A stretch of DNA of 64,000 bases, from the NCBI GenBank assembly GCA_002337455.1, contig DDGC01000002.1:62001-126000 (forward strand), in the 5' to 3' direction. The position numbers were made by a program, and so were the translations under genes. Source of the stretch: Rhizobiales bacterium UBA1912. GTDB taxonomy: Bacteria; Pseudomonadota; Alphaproteobacteria; Rhizobiales; Devosiaceae. Position 1 is the first letter of the stretch; every line of letters starts with the position of its first letter. The notes beneath the pieces are model-generated. The model had not been told where the DNA came from. It was given only the letters and a program-made list of their open reading frames with translations, and ran no database searches. Below, in pieces: positions 36,331-43,502 of the stretch.

Positions 36331-37236
36331 ATGATGAGCCGCCAACGCCGCTATCTGCCCTCAATCGGACAACTGGCCGCCTTCGAGGCCGTGCAGCGCA
36401 CAGGCTCGACGACTGCCGCTGCAAGGGCGCTCGATCTCTCGCAGGGAACGGTGTCACGCCTTGTGGCATCGCTCGAAACGCAATTGGGGCGTCCGCTGTT
36501 TTTGCGCCAGAACAAGCGGCTGCTGCCCACGCCGGCCGGTATCGATTACGCGAGGGATATCGCAGCAGCCCTCGATGCCATTGAGCGCGCGTCGATGCGA
36601 ACCGCAGCCGATCTGGGCGGGGGCGCTCTGTCGCTGGCCATCCTTCCCGCTTTCGGCACGCGCTGGCTGGCGCCGCGACTCGGGGGCTTTCTCGCGGCAC
36701 ACCCGGGGGTGACGATCAATCTTTCGACGCGTATCCGGCCCATCGACTTTGCCGCCGAGCGGTTCGATGCGATGATCTATTTCGGAAGCGGCGATGCGCC
36801 GGATGCAGGACACATGCCGTTGTTCGACGAGCGCGTCACTGCGTGCGCGGCGCCCCATCTTCTGGCCCGCCGCCCGATAGCGGCGCCAGACGATCTGGCC
36901 GATCTTCAGCTTTTCCAGCTCGAAACCCGGCCCCGAGCCTGGGATAAATGGTTTGCCGGGCAAGGCGCGGCGCCCTTACCTGTTTCGGGCATGATGTTCG
37001 ACCAGTTTGCCCTGATGATCGAGGCAGCGATTGCCGGACTGGGGGTGGCGCTGCTGCCCCATTACATTGCGCAGGCCGAGATCGCGGCGGGACGGCTGAC
37101 CCCGGTGCTGGAGCCCGCCGTTGCGGGCACCGGGTCCTACTGGCTGGCCTGGCCCATGATCCGCGAGACCTATCGGCCACTGATCGCGCTTCGCGACTGG
37201 CTGGCCGCCGAAGTGCTGCCTGGCGACGTCGCATAA
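36331..37236 (+). CDS. gcdR: LysR family regulator of the glutarate module (GcdR-like)
   Basis: A 301-residue LysR-type regulator. The N-terminal helix-turn-helix (about 10-70) reads PSIGQLAAFEAVQRTGSTTAAARALDLSQGTVSRLV and FLRQNKRLLPTPAG; the C-terminal domain binds an effector (PLIAPDD-like and FDQFALMIEAAIAGLGVALLP). It is divergent from gcdH with a T-N11-A dyad between. Similar LysR proteins activate gcdH with glutarate as signal in Pseudomonas. AAGG precedes the ATG by 7 bases; a second ATG is the next codon. Confidence 0.85.
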   Translation: MMSRQRRYLPSIGQLAAFEAVQRTGSTTAAARALDLSQGTVSRLVASLETQLGRPLFLRQNKRLLPTPAGIDYARDIAAALDAIERASMRTAADLGGGALSLAILPAFGTRWLAPRLGGFLAAHPGVTINLSTRIRPIDFAAERFDAMIYFGSGDAPDAGHMPLFDERVTACAAPHLLARRPIAAPDDLADLQLFQLETRPRAWDKWFAGQGAAPLPVSGMMFDQFALMIEAAIAGLGVALLPHYIAQAEIAAGRLTPVLEPAVAGTGSYWLAWPMIRETYRPLIALRDWLAAEVLPGDVA

Positions 37237-37256
37237 AGCGCGCCGATAGCGCTCGT

Positions 37257-37874
37257 TCAGCCGAAAAAGCCGGCAAGAGGTCCCAACACGAGCCCGCGCA
37301 CGAAGGGGCCGAGGCCCAGTACGATTGCCAGCGCCAGCCCCAGCGCAATGGGCAGACGATAGCGGTTCATCACCGCCCCGACCGGGGGAGCAATGCCCAA
37401 CCAGAAATGACCGGCGCTCAAGGGAAGAACAGGAATGAGGTTGATCAGGACGAAGGCCAGCGACGCCCTCGCGGTGGTTTCGAGCAGGCCAATAAGGGTT
37501 GTGCTCCCCGATCCCCCGCCAAATGAAAAAAAGACCACGGGGCGCAACTGCCAGCAACACCATCCGAGCGCAAGGCTGCCCGCCAGCGCGCAGAGGGTGA
37601 CCAACAACGGGCCGATTCGTTTTCCCACCAACACGTCAGGGTCGAGCGTCAGTGGACGCACCCAGCCCAGCTGGGTTGCGATCATGACAAGCGCGCCGAC
37701 CGGTTCGGCATGGCGGAACGGATTGAGAGCCAGTCGCCCATCATATTGGGGGCCGCGATCTCCAAGCAGACGCGCGGCCAGGGCCAGGAAAAACCCGTGG
37801 GCAGTCAGGACCACGATGGCGGCGCAAAATTGATAAAGCAGGCGTTGAAACGACAGATCGGGAAGAAAATTCAC
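37257..37874 (-). CDS. Site-2-protease-like membrane protein lacking active-site residues
   Basis: A 205-residue membrane protein with about five hydrophobic segments. The layout follows small M50 (site-2) proteases: HGFFLALAARLLGDRGPQYDGRLALNPFRHAEPVG aligns with the usual HExxH-AxxLGD-GRLTLNPxxHIDPxG region, and LINLIPVLPLSAGHFWLG with NxxPxPPLDGG. Here the HExxH glutamate and second histidine are gone (HGFFL) and the LDG aspartate is replaced (LSAG), so metal binding and proteolysis should be lost. It may be a pseudoprotease that binds substrates or partners. The start is GTG 37874 with CGGAGC upstream. Confidence 0.65.
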   Translation of the reverse strand: MNFLPDLSFQRLLYQFCAAIVVLTAHGFFLALAARLLGDRGPQYDGRLALNPFRHAEPVGALVMIATQLGWVRPLTLDPDVLVGKRIGPLLVTLCALAGSLALGWCCWQLRPVVFFSFGGGSGSTTLIGLLETTARASLAFVLINLIPVLPLSAGHFWLGIAPPVGAVMNRYRLPIALGLALAIVLGLGPFVRGLVLGPLAGFFG

Positions 37875-38142
37875 GTTCTTGCTCCGTAGCTTAACCGTCG
37901 CGGCGCCTGGTTTCCTGCCAGGAGAAACCCCCGCAACCATCGCAGCAAACAGGAACGCAGATCAAGCTCTGGAAAAGTATCAGGACAGGTGTAATACTCG
38001 GCTTGTCATGATGGTCTGGATTGAGTGCCAGCTCAGGCTTGCTTTCAAATTCCACCCAAAATTTGCGGCGACGTCGTTTGCCACGGCAGGGGGCCACCCC
38101 CGCCTGGCTACATGGCCGACGGACAATATCAGGGAGAAAAAA

Positions 38143-40335
38143 GTGACAGATCTCGTCAATATGCTTGGACGGCGGCAGGAGGTGTCCAGTCTGGGCCTCA
38201 AGCTGCTCTTGTCGGGCACTACCGTTACGCTCGCGTCCCTTCTGGGGACTGCTGCTTTCGCCCAGGACTATACCACCGCGGAGCAGATTGCCCGCGGAGA
38301 GACAGCGTATGCCCAGCAATGCGCGAGCTGCCATGGGCAGGACATCGTGGAGTCCCTTCAGGGTTATCCGGACGCCTCGCTGTTCTTCAACTTCATCTCC
38401 ACGGCGATGCCGGCCAGTGCACCGGGAAGTCTGCCCCCACAGCAATATGCCGATATCGTCGCCTATCTGCTCTCGGAAAACGGTTACCCGGTCGGCACCG
38501 AAGAATTGCCGGCCGATCCTGAAATTCTGGCACAGATCGATCCGCGCACCATTGAAGCAGCGCCGGCCGAAGAGCCCGCGGCAGATGAACCGGCTGCCGA
38601 TGAGGTCGCCGCAGAAGCGGCCGAGCCGGCTGTACAAGAGGTTCCCCCTTCCGTCGTCACACTGGTTTCAGATGCCGAGCGCGACTATTCTCCTGTCACC
38701 GACGAAATGCTCCTCGATCCTGATCCGGCGGACTGGCTGCAATGGCGCCGCACGGTGAACAACTGGGGATACAGCCCGCTCGATCAGATCAATCGCGATA
38801 CTGTCGAGGGTCTTGAACCGGTCTGGAGCTGGGCTCTCGGAGAGGCCGGCCAGCAGGAAGTCGTGCCGATCATCCATGACGGCATCATGTTCGTTGCCAC
38901 CAACAACAACTATGTCGAGGCACTCGACGCGGTGACGGGCGATCTGATCTGGTCGTACGCCCATAGCCGTCCCGAGTTCGAAGGCGGCTATCACAACAAC
39001 CAGGCGATGCGCCAAAAAAACTCGGTCGCGCTTTACGGCGACACGGTCATCCTGACCACAGTCGATGCCAAGCTCATTGCGCTGAACGCCCTGACCGGAC
39101 AGGTCGAGTGGGAAGTGCAGGTCAACGATTGGGAAAAGGGCTACAGCTACACCGCCGGGCCACTGGTGGCCGACGGGAAGATCTTCACCGGGACGTCCGG
39201 TTGCTCCATCGTGGGCACCGCGGGCGCCTGCTATATCACGGCACACGACGCGACCAACGGTGAAGAACTGTGGCGCTTCAACACCCTTGCCGATGAGAGC
39301 AATCCCGCCTTCGAGGAAAGCTGGGGCGGCATACCTCAGGAAAACCGCTGGGGCGCAACGCCATGGGCGACGGGATCGTACGATCCCGAGTTGAATATGG
39401 TGTTTTACGGCACCGGCATGCCGATCCCGTACGCCGAGATCACCCGTGGCACCGGGGACAATGACGTCCTTTACACCAACTCGACCCTGGCCATCGATGC
39501 CGATACCGGCGAGCTGGTCTGGTACTTCCAGCACCTGCCGCGTGACAACTGGGATCTGGACTCACCGTTCGAACGCATGATTATCGATGCTGAAGTGGAC
39601 GGCGAAACGCGCAAGATGATCGTCACCACGCCGGGCAAGAACGGCATTACGTTCGGGCTGGACGCGGCAACCGGCGAGTTTATCTGGGCGGAAGATACGA
39701 TCTACCAGAACGTCGTTTCCGATATCGATCAGGAAACAGGCCGCGTCACCGCCAATGTCGAGATCATCCCGACCGAGTTCGGTGAAGCCGTAACTTTCTG
39801 TCCCGCCATTCCGGGTGGCCGGTTGTGGCAGGCTACGGCCTACAGCCCTGACACGGGCCTCTTCTACCTACCCGCCGGCAACACCTGCCAGACCAGTGCA
39901 CCGCGCGAATTTGGTGAAGCTGCTCCGGGCACGTCCATGGGCTTTTACCAGACGTTCAGCACCAGCCTGGCACCGGATGCGACCGGGGTCGGCTCGCTGC
40001 ATGCTCTTAATGCCGTGGATGGCGCCGACGGGTTCGAGGTTCAGCAGGGTCCGCGCTTCACCTCCTCGATCCTGGCCACCTCGGGCGGTCTGATCTTTGT
40101 GGGTGACGCCGATCGCTATATCAAGGCGATGAACGACGAAACCGGTGAGGTTCTCTGGCAGCAGCGCATGCAGGCACCCGTGGGCGGGACGCCGGTGACC
40201 TATGAGGTCGATGGCGTACAGTATCTCGTGATTGCCGCCGGGCAGAGCAATCAGACCCATGCGGCCCTTACACCAGGGCTGGCCACGCCACGTCTGGGCG
40301 GAAACTCGATCCACGTGTTCCGCCTGCCCGACTGA
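38143..40335 (+). CDS. PQQ-dependent alcohol dehydrogenase with fused N-terminal cytochrome c
   Basis: A 730-residue periplasmic quinohemoprotein. Order: signal peptide (cleavage near AAFAQD, about 41), cytochrome c with CASCH (60-64) and a possible axial Met in STAMPAS, an Ala/Glu/Pro linker (about 142-172), then an eight-bladed PQQ propeller (about 185-730). The catalytic Asp is D471 in RDNWDLDS, with a second Asp two residues on (D473), the feature of lanthanide-binding quinoprotein dehydrogenases. The vicinal Cys-Cys of methanol and ethanol dehydrogenases is absent. Alcohol electrons would pass from PQQ to the own heme. The GTG start has AGGGAG 6 bases before it. A XoxJ-like gene follows; PQQ synthesis genes are not in the window. 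Substrate unknown. Confidence 0.92.
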   Translation: MTDLVNMLGRRQEVSSLGLKLLLSGTTVTLASLLGTAAFAQDYTTAEQIARGETAYAQQCASCHGQDIVESLQGYPDASLFFNFISTAMPASAPGSLPPQQYADIVAYLLSENGYPVGTEELPADPEILAQIDPRTIEAAPAEEPAADEPAADEVAAEAAEPAVQEVPPSVVTLVSDAERDYSPVTDEMLLDPDPADWLQWRRTVNNWGYSPLDQINRDTVEGLEPVWSWALGEAGQQEVVPIIHDGIMFVATNNNYVEALDAVTGDLIWSYAHSRPEFEGGYHNNQAMRQKNSVALYGDTVILTTVDAKLIALNALTGQVEWEVQVNDWEKGYSYTAGPLVADGKIFTGTSGCSIVGTAGACYITAHDATNGEELWRFNTLADESNPAFEESWGGIPQENRWGATPWATGSYDPELNMVFYGTGMPIPYAEITRGTGDNDVLYTNSTLAIDADTGELVWYFQHLPRDNWDLDSPFERMIIDAEVDGETRKMIVTTPGKNGITFGLDAATGEFIWAEDTIYQNVVSDIDQETGRVTANVEIIPTEFGEAVTFCPAIPGGRLWQATAYSPDTGLFYLPAGNTCQTSAPREFGEAAPGTSMGFYQTFSTSLAPDATGVGSLHALNAVDGADGFEVQQGPRFTSSILATSGGLIFVGDADRYIKAMNDETGEVLWQQRMQAPVGGTPVTYEVDGVQYLVIAAGQSNQTHAALTPGLATPRLGGNSIHVFRLPD

Positions 40336-40354
40336 CGACTGCGTGACATCTTGA

Positions 40355-40390
40355 GGTCCCCGGGGAAGCCAATTCCCCGGGACCCTGTTT
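40355..40390 (+). terminator. Intercistronic hairpin between dehydrogenase and XoxJ-like gene
   Basis: GGTCCCCGGGGAA and TTCCCCGGGACC form a 12-bp stem with one bulged C, followed by CTGTTTTCGC. It may be a partial terminator that lowers expression of the following gene relative to the dehydrogenase. Confidence 0.6.
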
Positions 40391-40422
40391 TCGCATAGCC
40401 CGAACAGCGTTTGAGGCGAACC

Positions 40423-41304
40423 ATGAACAGTTGCTCCACGGTGACCGCTTCCCATTTCCGCGGATGGCTCAGGGCCGCGGTGGCCTTTGCCCTCGTTGTC
40501 AGTGCCGGCCTTCCCGCCATGGCGCAGGTCAGCAACAATGTGGATCGCTCGCTGCTGGAAGCCTGGCGCCTGACGACCGGCAACACCATCCGCTTTTGCC
40601 AATATGACGCGTCACCGACACTGGAATTTGACCGCGCGCTGGCCGAGGCGGCAGCGCAGCAATTGCTGGTCAATGCCGAGTTCACCGTGCTGGGCTCGGA
40701 CTACGGAATCGGCGGCGAGTATGCAGCTGAAGACCTTTTTGTCAGCCTGACCAATGATTGCGATGTCATGGTGGGTATGGGGCTGGCCGCCAACATGTAT
40801 CCCGTCGAGTTTATTTCCACCCGCCCCTATGCGGGCTTCAGCTACGTGCTGGCTGTGGCCGACGCCAACATCGAGGATCTTGGCGATATCGAGGGCGGCC
40901 AAAGAGTTGGCGCGCTGGTGGGCTCATTCGGGTTCGGTGCGTTGGGCCGCTACATCGCAACCCTTCCGGCCGACCAGCGCCCGTTGGCGCTACCTTATGG
41001 CGACACCGAGTTGATGGTTACCCGCCTTCTGGACGGAACGATTGCCGGAATGGTGGTGTACGGCCCGAGCCTCGCACAGTTCCAGAGCGAACACCCTATC
41101 GAAGGCGAAATCTTTATCCGGCCCCTTGCCGACCAGATTGGCGCGAATGTGGATATCGGAGGCCTATTGCTGGCCCGGAACGGCTATTTGCGAACCCTGC
41201 TGGACGAGGCCATCGCCCTGATGATCGAGGACGGTACGGTCGCATCGCTTCTGGCCGAAACGGGACTGGACACAATCCCCGCCCAACCGGGCGGCTTCCA
41301 GTAG
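40423..41304 (+). CDS. Periplasmic binding protein, XoxJ/MxaJ-like
   Basis: A 293-residue exported protein (signal peptide ending GLPAMAQV). The fold is of the family 3 binding-protein type: TTGNTIRFCQYDASPTLEF, LTNDCDVMVGMG, STRPYAGFSYVLAVAD, GALVGSFGFGALGRYI and GTIAGMVVYGPSLAQF. Proteins of this kind (MxaJ/XoxJ) accompany quinoprotein methanol dehydrogenases and are thought to help maturation or cofactor loading. Placement directly after the dehydrogenase supports that role. A GAGG sequence lies 7 bases before the ATG. Confidence 0.82.
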   Translation: MNSCSTVTASHFRGWLRAAVAFALVVSAGLPAMAQVSNNVDRSLLEAWRLTTGNTIRFCQYDASPTLEFDRALAEAAAQQLLVNAEFTVLGSDYGIGGEYAAEDLFVSLTNDCDVMVGMGLAANMYPVEFISTRPYAGFSYVLAVADANIEDLGDIEGGQRVGALVGSFGFGALGRYIATLPADQRPLALPYGDTELMVTRLLDGTIAGMVVYGPSLAQFQSEHPIEGEIFIRPLADQIGANVDIGGLLLARNGYLRTLLDEAIALMIEDGTVASLLAETGLDTIPAQPGGFQ

Positions 41305-41414
41305 GGGCTCCGTGAAGAAACCGGCGTTCGTGCCGCTTGGCTATCGGTCAGCTTGAATACCTGCGGGGCGACAAATCATGTCGATCTCGCGCCAGAGGAA
41401 GGGGTGCCGCGGCC

Positions 41415-41443
41415 GGACAGGCACACGTGACGCGTGCCTGTCC
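41415..41443. repeat. 10-bp inverted repeat between convergent genes
   Basis: GGACAGGCAC (41415-41424) and GTGCCTGTCC (41434-41443) pair perfectly around 9 bases, 9 bp past the end of the SnoaL-like gene. There is no T-run; a weak terminator is possible. The rest of 41305-41451 shows nothing. Confidence 0.5.
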
Positions 41444-41451
41444 CGATCAAC

Positions 41452-42312
41452 CTAGAAGCCGAACTTGCCGTTCTGGTTTTTCCATTCGGACTGGGCCGGG
41501 ATGGTTTCGATCGTATCCCAATGTTCGACGATCTTACCGTCAGCGACACGGAAAAGATCGTAAAAGGAGGTTGGCGCGCCCGCGAAAGTGCCTTCGCTCA
41601 CACTCAGAACGAAATTGCCCTCCCCGAGTACCTTGTGGACGGTGTCGTATTTCATGGTGATGCCGGCATTTGCCATCGCTTCGAGCGCGGCGCCAAGACC
41701 GGACAGCCCATCGGCGATCTGCGGGTTGTGCTGGATGTAGTTGTCACCGTCGATATATCCGGTCAGCTTTTCCATACGACCGTTGACGAGGATGTCATCG
41801 ACGAAGGCGGCAACCAGCGCCTTGTTGGCTTCGGTCTGGTCGAGGTCAGTGACCTCGGTTTCGCCATCGGTCATGGTGTGATCACTGGGATTTGGGCCGG
41901 CGGTTTCCTGAAGGTTGTCCCAGTGTTCGACAATCTGACCATTTTCGAAACGGAAGATGTCGAAGCCGATCTTTGGGCCGAAAAAATCGTACTCAGTGTG
42001 AGCGAATACGTAATTTCCGTCCTCAAAAACGCGGACAGTATTGACCCTTGCCGAGCCTTCCGGCAGCGCGGACAGCAAGGCGCCGAAGCCGGCCAGTCCG
42101 TCAGCCGCCGACAGGTTGTGCTGCGTGTACTGGTCGGGGTTGATGACCCCGACCGGTTCGGATGCACCCGTTTCGATGGCTTTGAGCAGATCGATGACCT
42201 GCTGTTCCTGAGTAGTCAATTGCGCCTCCTGGGCTGTAGCGAGTGTCACCAGAGTGACCATTGTGATCGCGGCGGCCGACAAAGCGCGGCCAGCCAATTT
42301 TAGTTTCATCAT
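41452..42312 (-). CDS. Exported protein with two SnoaL/NTF2-like domains
   Basis: A 286-residue protein with a Sec signal peptide (LVTLATAQE) and two NTF2-like domains. Copy one (about 35-145) has QYTQHNLSAADGLAGFGALL and DIFRFENGQIVEHWDNLQE; copy two (about 160-275) has NYIQHNPQIADGLSGLGAAL and DLFRVADGKIVEHWDTIET. The fold is used by polyketide cyclases and lyases, but also non-catalytic proteins, so the role is unknown. An operator shared with the next Rrf2 gene overlaps its translation start region, so Rrf2 control is expected. Confidence 0.85.
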   Translation of the reverse strand: MMKLKLAGRALSAAAITMVTLVTLATAQEAQLTTQEQQVIDLLKAIETGASEPVGVINPDQYTQHNLSAADGLAGFGALLSALPEGSARVNTVRVFEDGNYVFAHTEYDFFGPKIGFDIFRFENGQIVEHWDNLQETAGPNPSDHTMTDGETEVTDLDQTEANKALVAAFVDDILVNGRMEKLTGYIDGDNYIQHNPQIADGLSGLGAALEAMANAGITMKYDTVHKVLGEGNFVLSVSEGTFAGAPTSFYDLFRVADGKIVEHWDTIETIPAQSEWKNQNGKFGF

Positions 42313-42314
42313 GA

Positions 42315-42337
42315 TATGTATCCAATCTAATTACATA
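42315..42337. promoter_or_regulatory. Rrf2 operator at the SnoaL-like gene
   Basis: TATGTATCCA followed by ATCTAATTACATA, a dyad of type TATGT-N13-ACATA, lies 3 bp before the SnoaL-like start. It matches the element before the Rrf2 gene at 18 of 23 positions. A third half-similar copy (GAATACATATC, 42354-42364) is nearby. Confidence 0.65.
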
Positions 42338-42395
42338 TATATGTACTTATATCGAATACATATCACTGTAAAGAGCGGCACTGAAATGCTTTTGC

Positions 42396-42830
42396 TCAGT
42401 TGGCTGCTGAAATAGAATCCTTTGCCGCGATATCGGCGGCAATGTCAGCAATCGTGGTGCGCGCAAGCTCAGCCTGCAGAGCCCGCTCGGCCTCATCGAT
42501 GCGGACCCGCAGGACAGCCTGGATGTTCCTGCCGACCATGCATTTGGGGTTGGGGTCCTGATGAATGGCGAATACATCGCCCTGTTCGTCAACTGCGCGA
42601 TAGACGTCCAGCAGGGTGATCTTACCCGCGTCCATGGCAAGCAACGCGCCACCGCCCGTGCCCATCTGTGAACGCGCAAGCCCCGCTTTTGTAAGCTGGG
42701 AGAGCAATCGGCGTATCAGCGAGGCGTTGGTATTTACACTGCCCGCGATCAACTCCGAACTCGCCGGAATGCCGTCCTGGGTACCGAGGAAGGCAAGGAT
42801 GTGGACAGCTACGGCGAAGCGCGTGTTCAT
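42396..42830 (-). CDS. Rrf2 family transcriptional regulator (YwnA-like)
   Basis: A 144-residue regulator with the Rrf2 winged helix: FAVAVHILAFLGTQDGIPASSELIAGSVNTNASLIRRLL (about 5-43) and GTGGGALLAMDAGKITLLDVYRAV. Only one Cys is present (KCMVGRN, about 97), so it lacks the three-Cys iron-sulfur site of IscR/NsrR and resembles YwnA-type members. It probably represses itself and the SnoaL-like gene through the shared 23-bp dyad. Confidence 0.9.
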   Translation of the reverse strand: MNTRFAVAVHILAFLGTQDGIPASSELIAGSVNTNASLIRRLLSQLTKAGLARSQMGTGGGALLAMDAGKITLLDVYRAVDEQGDVFAIHQDPNPKCMVGRNIQAVLRVRIDEAERALQAELARTTIADIAADIAAKDSISAAN

Positions 42831-42843
42831 GAGATCATTCCGT

Positions 42844-42866
42844 TATGTATCCACGATAGTAACATA
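42844..42866. promoter_or_regulatory. Rrf2 operator at its own promoter
   Basis: TATGTATCCA followed by CGATAGTAACATA, 13 bp before the Rrf2 start, of the same TATGT-N13-ACATA type as the element at 42315. Confidence 0.65.
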
Positions 42867-43177
42867 GAGAGCAATCCGCAAGCGGCAGCTCACCGCCAGC
42901 ACTGCTACCACTAACTTGGAGCGCGCCGAGTCGAAACCTAAGCACCCAAAGGAGACATGACAAATCCTGGAACAGGGCCGCGGCATCGGTGACTGAGCGC
43001 TGGGTGCCGAGCTCAGGTACAAATTGCCATCCCGCCGCTCCGGGCGAGCGTTGGCGTCGCGATAGTCACTCCGCGCAGGTTTGCGTGTGCCAAGAGAGAC
43101 CTCTTCCAACGCCGCTGCCGGTTGGCGAGATCGGATACGCGGGAAAGTCAGTGAGTGACGCTGAAGGAAGTTATGCA

Positions 43178-43482
43178 ATGGCGACGGACCAGCATATCAA
43201 GGCAGATCAGGAGGCCCTTTCGGCCGACACCAAGGTCCTGTCGCTCACAATGGGTGAGACCGAAGTAACGCGTACGTTCTCCGAAAACTGCGATCCAGAG
43301 GGAGCGGAATCTGTTCCCCATGAAACGCATTCAGCGCAATCGTGCAATTGAAAGACTTCGATCGTCACAGGCTGTGGCGTGAGGAGGAATTGGTTTTCGA
43401 TGGCGGGTATCGCCGTGGCGACATCGCAATTACCGACCTGCGCTATCACTGGCAATGCCAGCATTTGTCACCTTTCGACTAG
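43178..43482 (+). pseudogene. Remnant of an AraC family regulator (N-terminal part, frameshifted)
   Basis: A frame from ATG 43178 reads through ALSADTKVLSLTMGETEVTR; near 43322-43326 (an AAA run) the reading moves by one base and continues NAFSAIVQLKDFDRHRLWRE, GGYRRGDIAITDLRYHWQCQ and LSPFD, then TAG at 43480-43482. The second part is like the N-terminal domain of AraC activators, which have an about 170-residue N-terminal domain then two helix-turn-helices. No helix-turn-helix follows, and the next gene starts at 43503 on the other strand. So this is a truncated and frameshifted relic, possibly marking a rearrangement boundary. The remainder of 42867-43502 has nothing else. Confidence 0.55.
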
Positions 43483-43502
43483 AGCCACACGATAGTGCTG
43501 GC

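Noticed and set aside
43207..43464. Minus-strand frame of 85 codons with a hydrophobic start
   Set aside because: It is antisense to the AraC remnant and has no ribosome binding site or similarity that I recognise.
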